Source: Chloroflexota bacterium (GTDB lineage Bacteria; Chloroflexota; Dehalococcoidia; Bin125). From it: a DNA stretch of 64,000 nucleotides. Positions 45,254-54,375 of this stretch are shown here, one piece after another. Each line of letters opens with the position of its first letter. Position 1 is the stretch's first letter. The position numbers and the translations under genes were made by a program. The stretch is from positions 62,001 to 126,000 of the forward strand of contig JAPOXK010000021.1 in NCBI GenBank assembly GCA_026707145.1. Reading direction: 5' to 3'. Under the pieces are notes generated by a model. That model searched no databases. It was not told the origin of the DNA and saw only the letters and a list, made by a program, of their open reading frames with translations.

Positions 45254-47101
45254 TCACTCGACGGTGACCGTCTTGGCCAGATGGCGCGGCTGGTCGATGT
45301 CTGCGCCTCGGGCGAGTGCGAGGTAGTAGGCGATGAGCTGTGCGGAGATCGCCGTGGCGAGGGGCGCCACGAGGGGATCGCTCTCGGGCACAGGAGCGAA
45401 AAACGCAGCGCCTGCGGCCAGTTGCTCGTCGCCCTCACTCCCGATGGCGAAAACGGTCCCGCCCCGCGCCTGCACCTGCTGGATATTGCTCACGAGCTTC
45501 TCGTAGAGGGCGTCTCGCAGCGCGATCGCCACGACCGGCACCCGTCGGTCGATCAGCGCGATCGGTCCGTGTTTGAGTTCCCCTGCCGGGTAGCCTTCAG
45601 CGTGGATGTAGGAGATTTCCTTGCACTTGAGCGCTCCCTCCATTGCGATGGGATACTGGATTCCCCGAGCGATGTAGAGCATGTGCTCCGCCTCCGCGAA
45701 GCGCGCGGCGAGCGCCTCGTACGCTTCGCGCTGCTCCAACATCCGGTCGACGATGCTGGGGGTGGCCAACAGGCACTCGATCGCGTGCTCGGCGGTTGGT
45801 CCGTCCAAGTGGCCGCGTGCGATGCCGATGCGGCAGGCCAGCAGATAGAGCGCCGCCAGTGAGGCGGTGAAGCACTTCGTGGACGCCACCCCGACCTCGG
45901 GCCCGCAACGCAGGTAGATCGCTGCCCCGTCAGTGATCCGGGTCGACTGGGCCCCTTCGACGTTACAGACCGTGACTTGTGGCGCCTTCCAGATCTCGGC
46001 GACATGCTGCATCGCGGCGAGGGTATCGACGGTCTCCCCCGACTGACTGATCGAGACGACTAACGTCTCCGGTCCCAGCAGCGGCTCCCGCGATCGGAAC
46101 TCGGAGGCGTTGTCGAAGTCGGCAGGAATGCCGGCTAGCCGCTCCATGTAGGTGCGGCCGATCATCGCGGCATGCAGCGAACTTCCCATCCCCACGATGA
46201 GCACCCGGCGCAGCGCTCGCAACGCTTCGTCGTCCATGGGGAGGTCGGCTAGCTCCACGGAGGGCGGGTCGATGCGCGCCCGGCCGCGGATCGTGTCGGA
46301 GAGGGTGCGCGGCTGCTCCATGATCTCTTTGAGCATGAAGTGCCGGTACTGTCCCTTCATCGCGGCCACGGGGTCGAGGTCGACCTGTAGCGGCTCAAGC
46401 GGCACGGTAGCGCCGGATCGGTCCCAGATCCGGGCTCCTTCTGCGGTAACGGCTGCGATCTCGCCGTCGGCGAGATGGCGAATCCGTGTCGTATGGGGGA
46501 GCAGAGCGGGCAGGTCGCTGGCCACGAACATCTCGCCCTCGCCGAAGCCGAGGACGACGCCCCCTGCATGGCCGTTGCGCGCTACATACAGATGGTCTGG
46601 TCGGGCTTGCGTAAGCGCCACGATGGCGTTGCCGCCGTGCAGGACGGCCATCGTGCGGCGCAGCGCGGTGAGAAAGTCTCCTCCCTCTTGTTGGTAGAGG
46701 CTGATGAGTTGCGGGATCACTTCCGTGTCGGTCTGCGTGACGGTCTCGATCCCGGATCTTTGCAGGCGCGACCGCAATTCCCGGAAGTTCTCCACGATCC
46801 CGTTGTGCACTACGACGACATCGCTGGCGCTCGATGTATGCGGATGTGCGTTGCGGTCGGTCACTGCTCCGTGGGTCGCCCAGCGAGTGTGGCCCAGTCC
46901 GATGCAGCCGTCCGGGGACTCCTCAATAGAGGCAGTGAGGTCGGCCAATTTACCGGCGCGCTTGTGTATGGCGAGTACGCCGGCGTGGTTGAGTACGGCG
47001 ATGCCGCTACTGTCGTAACCGCGGTACTCCAGGCGATGCAGACCCTCAAGAAGGATGGGACCCGCGGCTTGCGAGCCCACGTATCCGATGATTCCGCACA
47101 C
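45254..47101 (-). CDS. glmS: Glutamine--fructose-6-phosphate aminotransferase
   Basis: 615 residues. It begins MCGIIGYVG with the N-terminal nucleophile Cys. The glutaminase part includes GHTRWATHGAVTDRNAHPH and VVHNGIVENFRELR. The isomerase half has two SIS domains (SQSGETVDTLAAMQH, then RGIQYPIAMEGALKCKEISYIHAEGYPAGELKHGPIALID), and the end reads DQPRHLAKTVTVE as in GlmS. It makes glucosamine-6-phosphate for cell-wall precursors. The gene starts 15 bases after the DUF512 stop, so there is no room for a glmS ribozyme. Confidence 0.97.
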   Translation of the reverse strand: MCGIIGYVGSQAAGPILLEGLHRLEYRGYDSSGIAVLNHAGVLAIHKRAGKLADLTASIEESPDGCIGLGHTRWATHGAVTDRNAHPHTSSASDVVVVHNGIVENFRELRSRLQRSGIETVTQTDTEVIPQLISLYQQEGGDFLTALRRTMAVLHGGNAIVALTQARPDHLYVARNGHAGGVVLGFGEGEMFVASDLPALLPHTTRIRHLADGEIAAVTAEGARIWDRSGATVPLEPLQVDLDPVAAMKGQYRHFMLKEIMEQPRTLSDTIRGRARIDPPSVELADLPMDDEALRALRRVLIVGMGSSLHAAMIGRTYMERLAGIPADFDNASEFRSREPLLGPETLVVSISQSGETVDTLAAMQHVAEIWKAPQVTVCNVEGAQSTRITDGAAIYLRCGPEVGVASTKCFTASLAALYLLACRIGIARGHLDGPTAEHAIECLLATPSIVDRMLEQREAYEALAARFAEAEHMLYIARGIQYPIAMEGALKCKEISYIHAEGYPAGELKHGPIALIDRRVPVVAIALRDALYEKLVSNIQQVQARGGTVFAIGSEGDEQLAAGAAFFAPVPESDPLVAPLATAISAQLIAYYLALARGADIDQPRHLAKTVTVE

Positions 47102-47116
47102 GAAGGGTGCTGCTCT

Positions 47117-48517
47117 CTACCCCGCGATCGTCCAACCGCGCCCGTTCGACCGCACTGCCCGGGTTGCGGGCGGACGGTGATCGGCCGCAGCGGTAACCCA
47201 CTCTACGATCTCGCTTGCGGTATAGGCAAAGGCGATGGGTCGTTCCAGCTCTGCGCTGAGCTGGGCTGGCGTCTCATCATCCAAGAAGCGCTGGCCGAAA
47301 TAATCCAAGCTCGCCCTTGGCAGGAAAATGTGCTCGCCTAGCGTCTGAGCCCGCAGTTGCTCGATGATCGCGCCGCCGGGTAGCAGCCCCGAGACATTGA
47401 TACGCGGCCCGAACAGGGAGTTTCGGATCGGCACCACGTCGATTCGTGCGCCGATCAGCGGCCCTGCCTCCATCATTATCGTCCGCAGCGTCGGGGCGAT
47501 TAAGGTGCCGCACGCGACCGTCACATGCTTCAAGGTGGGCGGGTCGTTCTCTTTTCTCCGTTGCAAGCGCTTCCGGGTCGTGGCCCAGTCATCCAGGAGC
47601 GTGCGCACCATCCCGATTCCGTTCTCCCATTGGGGGAAATCTCCGTAAGTTGCCGCACCGGGAATCCGGGCGCGTCCCTGTAAGTAGAACTCGTCCGCGG
47701 GGAAGACCGTCACGGTGCCGCGCTGCGCCCGCGCTAGGCGCTGCCAGCGGCGCACCTGCTGTAAGAGGAGGCGCGTCTCTTTGGCGGTGTGCGCCCGCAT
47801 GCCGGGATGACGCAGGCGCGCGTCGGCCTCCAGACTAGAACCAACCGGGACGACCGCGATCGTCTGCACGTTCGGCAGGTCCAGGAGATCACCGATGGTG
47901 CGGTCGAGCGCCGCTCCGTCGTTCACGCCGGGGCAGAGCACGACTTGCGTATGCGCCTGGATCCCGAGTTGTTCCAGCCGCCACAGTTGCGCCACGATGT
48001 CTGGCGCCTGCGGGTTGCCCAGCAGTTCACGTCGTAGCGCTAACTCCGTTGCGTGGACCGAGACGTTGAGCGGACTCAGGCGCTGCTCGGCGATCCGCTC
48101 CCAGTCGTCGTCTGTCAGGTTGGTGAGAGTGACGAAGTTTCCGTGCAATAGCGAGAGCCGATAATCGTCATCCTTGATGTAGAGCGTCCGGCGCAATCCT
48201 TTGGGTAGGCCTTTGAGGAAGCAGAAGAAGCACTTGTTGTTGCAGATCCGGGTGGAGTCGAAGGCGTCGTCGGCGAATTCGATCCCCAGCGGTTCGTCGG
48301 GCGCTTTCGTGAACTCGACGTATCCCCGCCCGTGCTCTCCTTCCACCGTCAGCTCGACGACGGACTCGGCAGTCTCGAAGCGATAGTCGATCTGGTCCCG
48401 CAGCTTGGTCTGGTTCACCGCTACGACGCGGTCGCCGGGGCACAGGCCTGCTTCCTCGGCGAGGCTGCCCGGCGTGACTGCGGCGATGCGCCCGCGCTGT
48501 GGGGGGGAGTCGGCCAT
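47117..48517 (-). CDS. DUF512-family radical SAM-like protein with PDZ domain
   Basis: 466 residues. The N-terminal PDZ-like segment is GRIAAVTPGSLAEEAGLCPGDRVVAVN. A cysteine cluster of radical SAM type follows, STRICNNKCFFCFLKGLPKGLR (Cys at three close positions), and then the barrel (LYIKDDDYRLSLLHGNFVTLTNL). The C-terminal DUF512 contains VTVACGTLIAPTLR and INVSGLLPGGAIIEQL. The function of the family is unknown; it is widespread in Gram-positive and Chloroflexota lineages. The ATG at 48517 is preferred to longer frames. It lies between ispH and glmS with short gaps on both sides. Confidence 0.9.
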   Translation of the reverse strand: MADSPPQRGRIAAVTPGSLAEEAGLCPGDRVVAVNQTKLRDQIDYRFETAESVVELTVEGEHGRGYVEFTKAPDEPLGIEFADDAFDSTRICNNKCFFCFLKGLPKGLRRTLYIKDDDYRLSLLHGNFVTLTNLTDDDWERIAEQRLSPLNVSVHATELALRRELLGNPQAPDIVAQLWRLEQLGIQAHTQVVLCPGVNDGAALDRTIGDLLDLPNVQTIAVVPVGSSLEADARLRHPGMRAHTAKETRLLLQQVRRWQRLARAQRGTVTVFPADEFYLQGRARIPGAATYGDFPQWENGIGMVRTLLDDWATTRKRLQRRKENDPPTLKHVTVACGTLIAPTLRTIMMEAGPLIGARIDVVPIRNSLFGPRINVSGLLPGGAIIEQLRAQTLGEHIFLPRASLDYFGQRFLDDETPAQLSAELERPIAFAYTASEIVEWVTAAADHRPPATRAVRSNGRGWTIAG

Positions 48518-48534
48518 GGGTAGCCGATCGGACC

Positions 48535-49398
48535 TCAGTTGATGTGGCCGATCGCCTCGATCCGCCTGACTACTTCGTCGATCGAGAAGTCCGGCGTCGA
48601 CGCACCGGCCGTCACGCCGATGGTTTCGAAACCATCGAACCACGCGTCTTCCAGTTCCGCCGCGGTTTCCACGTGGTAGGTGGTCACGCCGTTCGCACGG
48701 CTCAGCTCGGCCAGGTGCCGCGTATTCGCGCTGTTGTGACCGCCGACTACGATCATCAGATCCACTTCGCTCGCGAGATCGCGTGTCGCCGCTTGCTGTG
48801 AGGTAGTCGCGTTGCACAGCACGTTGACTACGCGCAGGTCGGTGATCTGATCGATGCGTGCGGTCATGAGGTTGCCGACGAAGCGGGCAAAGCGCTCCGG
48901 TGTATGGGTTGTTTGGGAGATCACGCCGACCTTACTGGGCAGCACCGGAGGCAGGCCTTCCAAATCCTCCGAAGGAACGACGATCCCCCGCCCTTTGGTC
49001 CATCCCATGACGCCTTTGACCTCGGGGTGTTCGGGGTCGCCGAAAATGATGACTGTGAAGCCCGCTTCGGCGAGATGCTTGGCCGCGCGCTGTGACCGCA
49101 CGACGAATTGGCACGTCGTATCGATCACCTGATGCCCTTCGCGCTTGATCTCGTCGATCATATCTTCGCCTACACCGTGCGCGGTGATGGCGACCGTGTC
49201 GGTGGCCACGCCCTCTGTCGTTCGGTGCTCGTTGTTGTAGATCCCTACTTTCTCCAGTTGCTGAACCACTTGGGGGTTGTGGACCACCATCCCCAGCGTT
49301 GTCACCTCACGGCCTTCCGTCGCCGCTTCCTTCATCATGTCCACGGCGCGGCGCACGCCGAAACAGAACCCCATGTCGCGCGAGCGAACAATTCTCAT
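48535..49398 (-). CDS. ispH: 4-hydroxy-3-methylbut-2-enyl diphosphate reductase
   Basis: 287 residues. Three Fe-S cluster cysteines are in place: MGFCFGVRRA (Cys12), DTTCQFV (about Cys96) and VLCNATTSQQ (about Cys194). Substrate-binding GVISQTTHTPERF, VVGGHNSANTRHLAEL and TAGASTPDFSIDEVV are typical. It catalyses the last step of the non-mevalonate isoprenoid pathway, giving IPP and DMAPP. The ATG at 49398 overlaps the plsC stop by one base (TGATG), with a GTG one codon earlier as alternative. It belongs to the cmk-plsC-ispH run. Confidence 0.97.
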   Translation of the reverse strand: MRIVRSRDMGFCFGVRRAVDMMKEAATEGREVTTLGMVVHNPQVVQQLEKVGIYNNEHRTTEGVATDTVAITAHGVGEDMIDEIKREGHQVIDTTCQFVVRSQRAAKHLAEAGFTVIIFGDPEHPEVKGVMGWTKGRGIVVPSEDLEGLPPVLPSKVGVISQTTHTPERFARFVGNLMTARIDQITDLRVVNVLCNATTSQQAATRDLASEVDLMIVVGGHNSANTRHLAELSRANGVTTYHVETAAELEDAWFDGFETIGVTAGASTPDFSIDEVVRRIEAIGHIN

Positions 49399-50204
49399 CA
49401 CGCCCTCGATTCTGTGGCGACGGCCTCCGCCGGGCCATTGATGCTGGCCTTGCTCGGCAAGTCGCGGAAGCGCTCCAAGTAGACTCCACGATAGTGGGCT
49501 GGTAGGCGCGCGGCAATTTCTCGCATGATGCGCTCCGAAGCCGCTTCGACATCGGCGCGACGCGCTCTTCCCTTGTGATGGAATTGGAAGGGCTTGCCGA
49601 AAATCACCCGCACCTTCGGCTGGCGCAAGCCGCTAAACGGACCCTTGCGGAAGGCCTCGCTGCCTGTGATAGCGACCGGTACCACCGGCGCGTTCGATCG
49701 CAGCGCGATTAACGCTGTGCCCGGGTGCGCCTCGATTAACGCGCCCGTCTCGGAGCGATGCCCCTCCGGGAACATCCCCACGATCTCCCCCGCTGCGAGT
49801 AGCGTCTCCGCCTCCCGGAGCGCTCCGAGATCACGATCGAAGCGGCGGACGGGGAACGTTCCCGCGAGCGCGAAGAGAAAGCCCAGCACGGGCTTCCGAA
49901 ACAGTTCGATCTTGCCCATGTAGCGCACCCAGCGGGGGAGCAGGATGCTGGTGAGTAGCGACGGATCTGCCGACGAGAGGTGATTGGATGCGAACATCCA
50001 ACCCCCGCTTTTCGGCAGATGTTCCATCCCGATTACTTCGAGCCGCGCCCCGAGCCGGAAGTACCAGCGACAGGCCAGCACGCAACCGTAGTACCAGGGC
50101 CACCATGGATTCGGCATGGCGGGCATCTCGACTCGCAGCAACAACTTCGACTCGCCGATCGTCGCTCGTAAGAATACCCGGCGGAGTTTGAGCCAGGGAC
50201 TCAC
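49398..50204 (-). CDS. plsC: 1-acyl-sn-glycerol-3-phosphate acyltransferase
   Basis: 268 residues. The acyltransferase HX4D motif appears as NHLSSADP, the block II FPVRRFDRD region follows, block III is MFPEGHRSETG and block IV VVPVAITG. There is a hydrophobic N-terminal stretch suited to peripheral membrane attachment. It adds the second acyl chain in phosphatidic acid synthesis. The start is GTG at 50204, overlapping cmk by 4 bases. About 35 residues precede the usual domain start. Confidence 0.93.
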   Translation of the reverse strand: MSPWLKLRRVFLRATIGESKLLLRVEMPAMPNPWWPWYYGCVLACRWYFRLGARLEVIGMEHLPKSGGWMFASNHLSSADPSLLTSILLPRWVRYMGKIELFRKPVLGFLFALAGTFPVRRFDRDLGALREAETLLAAGEIVGMFPEGHRSETGALIEAHPGTALIALRSNAPVVPVAITGSEAFRKGPFSGLRQPKVRVIFGKPFQFHHKGRARRADVEAASERIMREIAARLPAHYRGVYLERFRDLPSKASINGPAEAVATESRA

Positions 50205-50911
50205 AGCAAGGCCTCCTTCGGCAACCTGCTTTCCGCAATGCGCAACGCTGCTTTAACAGTCTCTTCGATGCTCATGTCATCCGTGTTAAGGCGTTCGGCG
50301 CTTTTCGACGGACGCAGAGGCGAATCATCGCGTTTCTTATCTTGCCGATCGCGGTTTTCCAATTCCTCGAGCACGGAGGCCTCTTTGACCGTCGCGCCGG
50401 CGGCGCAACGCTCCGCTGCCCGTCGCTGCGCTCGCACCTCTGGCGACGCCTCCAGGTAGATCTTCACGGCGGCATCCTCGGCGACCACCGTCCCGATGTC
50501 TCGGCCCATCATCACGATCCGGCCCTGCCGGGCTTCTTCTCGCTGTAGCTGCACCATCCGCCGTCGCACGCCTGGCACGGCTGCGACTATCGACACGCTC
50601 GCCTCAACGTGGGAGGAGCGCAGGTGAGGAGTGGCATCCTGGTCATCGACGATGATCGTCGCGCTCTCGCTGCTTGCGGGCGGCGGCGGCCCCACCTTGA
50701 GTCTTGTCTCCTCTGCCAGGCGCGTCAGGGCCGTTTCATCTTGCAGGTTGACGCCGCGCTCGAGCGCCAGCCAGGTCAGAGCGCGGTACATTACTCCGGT
50801 GTCGAGGGCGCGCCAGCCCAGCCGTTCGGCCAGCCGTCGGCCAAGCACGGTTTTCCCCGACGCCACTGGCCCGTCAATCGCGATCACACTCAAGGGAGCC
50901 GCCTTCGACAT
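50201..50911 (-). CDS. cmk: Cytidylate kinase
   Basis: 236 residues. The P-loop is IDGPVASGKTVLGRRLAERLGW, followed by ALDTGVMYRALTWLAL. The CMP-binding insert and the RIVMMGRDIGTVVAEDAAVKIYLEAS segment are diagnostic, and the lid has ENRDRQDKKRDDSPL. It phosphorylates CMP and dCMP. The ATG at 50911 directly follows an in-frame GTG that could also start. It overlaps plsC, and rluB lies 40 bases upstream. Confidence 0.96.
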   Translation of the reverse strand: MSKAAPLSVIAIDGPVASGKTVLGRRLAERLGWRALDTGVMYRALTWLALERGVNLQDETALTRLAEETRLKVGPPPPASSESATIIVDDQDATPHLRSSHVEASVSIVAAVPGVRRRMVQLQREEARQGRIVMMGRDIGTVVAEDAAVKIYLEASPEVRAQRRAAERCAAGATVKEASVLEELENRDRQDKKRDDSPLRPSKSAERLNTDDMSIEETVKAALRIAESRLPKEALL

Positions 50912-50951
50912 CACAGTCGATTATACGGTTGGGGTCGCTACGAGCAGCCGG

Positions 50952-51746
50952 TTAGCCGGGGTGAGTACTTGGCGGGTTTGACTGGTTCGCCGCTTGCTTC
51001 TTGGCCCGCTGACGGATCAGGCGGACCTCCCGATCCGTCAGCGGCCGCACCGCGCCTGGCTCCAAGTCGCGCAGGCGGATCGGGCCGAACCGTACCCGGA
51101 TCAGGCGCCGTACGGGATGCCCCACCGCTGCGCAGATCTGGCGCACCTCATGCTTGCGCCCGCGCCGGATCGTCAGGACGAGCCAGGAAGCCCCTGGACT
51201 CGATCGGTGCGAGCGCTTCGGTTTCGCGGAAGCCGTGCTGCCGTCCGGCAAGGTGACTCCGGCGAAGATCGCGTCGAGCGTGGCATCGGCAACGTGTCCC
51301 TCGACCTCGACCAGGTATTCACGCGGCACTTTCCCGCTTGGGTGAAGCAGGCTTGTGACGAGTGGCCCGTCATTGGTGAGCAGTAGGAGCCCTTCACTGT
51401 CGTAGTCCAACCGTCCCACTGGCACGCAGCGACCCGAGTTCTCGGGTAATAGATCGATGACTGTGCGCCGTCCCCGCTTGTCCCCTGCACTCGACAGCAC
51501 CTCGCGAGGCTTGTGGAGCGCGTAGTAGCGCAGGGGTTCCGAAGTCCCTACGAGGTTTCCATCCAGGAGGATCGTGTCTCGGGAGGGATCGACTCGTCGG
51601 CTCGCATCGCGCACGACTTCGCCGTTGACGCGGACGCGTCCTGTCGCGACCAGCTTGGCGGCGGCGCGGCGAGATGCGATTCCCGCCCGCGCTAAGATGA
51701 CCTGGAGCCGTGCGCCCTCGGTGGTGACTCTGTGGGGTTCGCTCAT
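50952..51746 (-). CDS. rluB: Ribosomal pseudouridine synthase, RluB/RsuA family
   Basis: 264 residues. The N-terminal S4 RNA-binding domain is RLQVILARAGIASRRAAAKLVATGRVRVNGEVV. The catalytic domain has YALHKPREVLSSAGD and VGRLDYDSEGLLLLTNDG, with the catalytic Asp in GRLDYDSEG. The C-terminal motif is LTIRRGRKHEVRQICAAVGHPVRRLIRVRFGP. It probably modifies 23S rRNA. The ATG at 51746 is preferred over an upstream frame that would overlap the preceding gene. Confidence 0.94.
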   Translation of the reverse strand: MSEPHRVTTEGARLQVILARAGIASRRAAAKLVATGRVRVNGEVVRDASRRVDPSRDTILLDGNLVGTSEPLRYYALHKPREVLSSAGDKRGRRTVIDLLPENSGRCVPVGRLDYDSEGLLLLTNDGPLVTSLLHPSGKVPREYLVEVEGHVADATLDAIFAGVTLPDGSTASAKPKRSHRSSPGASWLVLTIRRGRKHEVRQICAAVGHPVRRLIRVRFGPIRLRDLEPGAVRPLTDREVRLIRQRAKKQAANQSNPPSTHPG

Positions 51747-51759
51747 TGCTGATGCGCGG

Positions 51760-53079
51760 TCAGCCACGCGTCCACGCCCCGTGCCGGCGCCAGGCCGCGT
51801 GTCCTGCGGCGGCGGCAAGTGGCACGCCCAGCGCGATCACTACCAAGACCCAAGCCGGCACGATCGAGCCCTCGTCTTCCGCGGAGATGTTCGGAATCGA
51901 ATTTCTGTCGGAATCCCGCTCGATCTCGGCGCTGGTCAACAGGGGCTTGACGGTGTCCCATCCAGGTGACGGTGCTGCATTGATCACCCAACCGCCGTCG
52001 GTTCGCGCGATCGATCGGCCCTCTTCCGGCGGTGGCAGTCGAGACGGCCCGTATTCGACACTGTCGACTGTCCGCCCTGCCGGGTCTTGGATCGTCACGG
52101 TATCGCCCCCGTTCGCGAGGCCGTTCCCGATGCGTCCGTCCTGGATCACGATCGGGATCGGCGCGTCGGCGAACTCATCGACGGCCTCCGCGCTCCCTGC
52201 GATGGCAATGTATCCGCCGGGGGAAAGGTGGCCCGAATCGAGGACGTCACTGGCGTTGTTGTCACTAATGCGCCAGCCGGTGAGTTCCACCGGGCGGTCG
52301 GTGGGATTAAAGATTTCGACCCACTCGTATGCGTTGTCGCGCTCGCCTTCAGGGTCGCTGAAGATCTCGGTCAGGCGTAGTGGCGGGGGCTCGTCGGGTG
52401 TGGTTGAAGGCGCTGCGGCCGCGTCAGGGCTGGGCGCGACGGTTGGTTCGGATCTGGGCACAGTGGCTGGGTCGGAGCTAGGCGTAACAACTGGCTCGGA
52501 ACTGGGTGTGACGGCTGGCTCGGGGCTCGACGCCGCGGCCGTACCTGGGCTCGGCACCGCTAGTTGAAAAGCGGCCTCTGGTGTCGTCCGTGCTAGCGTC
52601 TCGCCCGCGGCGGGAGCGGGCAGTGTCGTGATCGACTGGTCGTTCCCCCACGAGACTCCATCGATCGCGGTGCCGGACGGATTTCGCAGTACCAAGCGGT
52701 CACCCGAATTTGCGAGCCCGTTGCCGATGCGGCCGTCGCTGAGCGTGAGCAAGAGCGGTGGCTGTGAGCCTGTGGCGAACGCATCGGTGGTTGCCGCGAT
52801 CACTACGAAAGCGCCCGCTGGCACGATGAAGTCGGGGAGGAGGTCGGCTGCGTTGTTGTCTTCGAGCTGCCAGCCGCTCAGCGAAACTGCTTCATCGGAG
52901 CGGTTGACGATCTCTACCCACTCGTATGCTGCCTCTTCACCAGCTTGATGACTGTCGACCAGCACCTCCGAAATCATGAGCGGCGGCGTCTCCTGGCCGC
53001 TCAGCGGCATGATGCGACCGATGACCACCGTTCCGAGGACGATTGCGATTCCAATCCAGAGCGTCGAACGAGAGCGCAC
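51760..53079 (-). CDS. Surface protein with two lamin-tail (LTD) domains
   Basis: 439 residues. An N-terminal hydrophobic segment (LWIGIAIVLGTVVIGRI) acts as signal or anchor. Two lamin-tail-type beta-sandwiches lie at about 33-160 and 233-370, both with YEWVEI.N......LSGW/LTGW, DNNA and DGRIGNGLAN signatures. They are joined by a linker of about 50 residues rich in Ser/Pro/Glu/Thr. A C-terminal membrane helix follows (VPAWVLVVIALGVPLAAAAG) with a basic tail and no LPXTG motif. It is probably held at the cell surface. It lies 13 bases upstream of rluB, at the head of the rluB-cmk-plsC-ispH run. Confidence 0.88.
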   Translation of the reverse strand: MRSRSTLWIGIAIVLGTVVIGRIMPLSGQETPPLMISEVLVDSHQAGEEAAYEWVEIVNRSDEAVSLSGWQLEDNNAADLLPDFIVPAGAFVVIAATTDAFATGSQPPLLLTLSDGRIGNGLANSGDRLVLRNPSGTAIDGVSWGNDQSITTLPAPAAGETLARTTPEAAFQLAVPSPGTAAASSPEPAVTPSSEPVVTPSSDPATVPRSEPTVAPSPDAAAAPSTTPDEPPPLRLTEIFSDPEGERDNAYEWVEIFNPTDRPVELTGWRISDNNASDVLDSGHLSPGGYIAIAGSAEAVDEFADAPIPIVIQDGRIGNGLANGGDTVTIQDPAGRTVDSVEYGPSRLPPPEEGRSIARTDGGWVINAAPSPGWDTVKPLLTSAEIERDSDRNSIPNISAEDEGSIVPAWVLVVIALGVPLAAAAGHAAWRRHGAWTRG

Positions 53080-53137
53080 TACGATTCAGTCGATTCAGTA
53101 CGGAGGGTACTCGGCGGCCCGGATCGTCGGCGGGCTC

Positions 53138-53545
53138 CTACTGCTGCAGCGACACTCGCTGCTGAATCACGAGTGTTTCGACCTTTGCGGTGCCGTTGGA
53201 CCGCCGACTGAGCGCCTTGGGTTTGGCTGCCCGACGGCCCAGCAGGCCGAACCCATCCTCAATGATCTCACGGGTGCCCCGGCGTACCGCCCACTCCAAA
53301 AATCCCGCCGCAGCGAGTACGCCCATGGTTCGCACAACGGCTGGCTGCAGCGCTCGGAGATCGGCGCGTACAGCCGGCAGGATCTCCGCTTCGCGTACGG
53401 TCAGCACCTGTTCGCTGACGGCACCCCGATTCGCTTCGCTTCCCGTGGCCGCTCGATACGCCAAGAGGGTGACACCGCAGTGACGGCAGAAGCGGTCTTC
53501 TCGGTCAACCTTTTCGCTGCAGCTTGGACAGGAGGGCGCTTGCAT
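53138..53545 (-). CDS. Small zinc-ribbon protein
   Basis: 135 residues. The N-terminal zinc ribbon is CPSCSEKVDREDRFCRHCG. After it come a linker, a helical region and a hydrophobic stretch (VVRTMGVLAAAGFLEWAV) that may be membrane-associated, then a basic C-terminus. The function was not recognised. It lies 58 bases upstream of the LTD gene and 74 bases downstream of another membrane protein, all on the minus strand. Confidence 0.7.
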   Translation of the reverse strand: MQAPSCPSCSEKVDREDRFCRHCGVTLLAYRAATGSEANRGAVSEQVLTVREAEILPAVRADLRALQPAVVRTMGVLAAAGFLEWAVRRGTREIIEDGFGLLGRRAAKPKALSRRSNGTAKVETLVIQQRVSLQQ

Positions 53546-53619
53546 AGGATGCAGTATACGGGCGCGTTCCCACAGTTACGTCGGGAGCCTGCGGAACCTC
53601 CTCTGGTACTCGATCGGTC

Positions 53620-54375
53620 TTATTCCAATGCCTCCCGGGTTTCGTTGCGAGAGTGCTCCGCGTTCGGGGTTGGCGCGTCCTCGGCGATGCCCTGCGGCGT
53701 CACCGCCACGATCAGGCGGCCCTCTTCGATGCGCACCGCACTCAAGCGGGTAGGGAATTCCGCCTCTAGGTGCTCCTCCAGTCCCGAGCGTTCGATCAGG
53801 GCGTTGGCGATCGCGCTGCCGAGCGGGATCGGTGGGAGTTTCCCGGTTCGGACGCGCTTCACGTCGATATCGAGCTGCTTCTGTTCGTCGATGCCGAATT
53901 CGACTCCCACCTCGACTCCGGCATCGCGGCTGAGCAGGTCGCCGTTGACGAAGGCGGTCGCCTCGCCGGGATGCAGCACGATCAGTGCGCTCGTGATGTT
54001 GAGGTTTGGGTCTTCCCGGCGCCTCTCTTCCAACAGCTCCAGCAGCTTGGAGTTGATTTCGGCCTCGCTGAGAATGATGTCGATGCCAATGTTGCTTTGC
54101 AGCGGGATCGCTTCCGTATCGCGCACCTTCAGGTCGAAACGCCGCGCCGGTTGGGTGCCGATCTGCTCCGTACGGATCCTTCCGTCCGCCGTCCGCACGC
54201 TGTAGCGTCCCGCCTCCACGCTGGGGCCGACCGGCGTGAGGCCCCAGAAATATCCGACGGCCAGCAGCGCTATCACGATGATCAGCAGGCTCAGCAGGAT
54301 GAGGCAGCCGCAACTGCCGCAGCCGGGACCGCCGATCAGTCCTGGGCCCGCCAGCGGCGGCTGTAGTCGGATCAC
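53620..54375 (-). CDS. Single-pass membrane protein of unknown function
   Basis: 251 residues. The N-terminus GPGCGSCGCLILLSLLIIVIALLAVGYFWG holds a Cys-rich turn and a membrane helix. The rest should be extracytoplasmic and alternates strands and helices (IILSEAEINSKLLELLEE, LIVLHPGEATAFVNGDLL, LSAVRIEEGRLIVAVTPQG), resembling lipid-binding DUF2993-like folds in pattern only. The start is GTG at 54375, overlapping the upstream formyltransferase-like gene by 4 bases, so it is part of that operon. Confidence 0.72.
   Translation of the reverse strand: MIRLQPPLAGPGLIGGPGCGSCGCLILLSLLIIVIALLAVGYFWGLTPVGPSVEAGRYSVRTADGRIRTEQIGTQPARRFDLKVRDTEAIPLQSNIGIDIILSEAEINSKLLELLEERRREDPNLNITSALIVLHPGEATAFVNGDLLSRDAGVEVGVEFGIDEQKQLDIDVKRVRTGKLPPIPLGSAIANALIERSGLEEHLEAEFPTRLSAVRIEEGRLIVAVTPQGIAEDAPTPNAEHSRNETREALE

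Noticed and set aside
47102-47116. Search for a glmS ribozyme upstream of glmS
   Set aside because: Only 15 bases separate glmS from the preceding coding region, so the ribozyme cannot fit.
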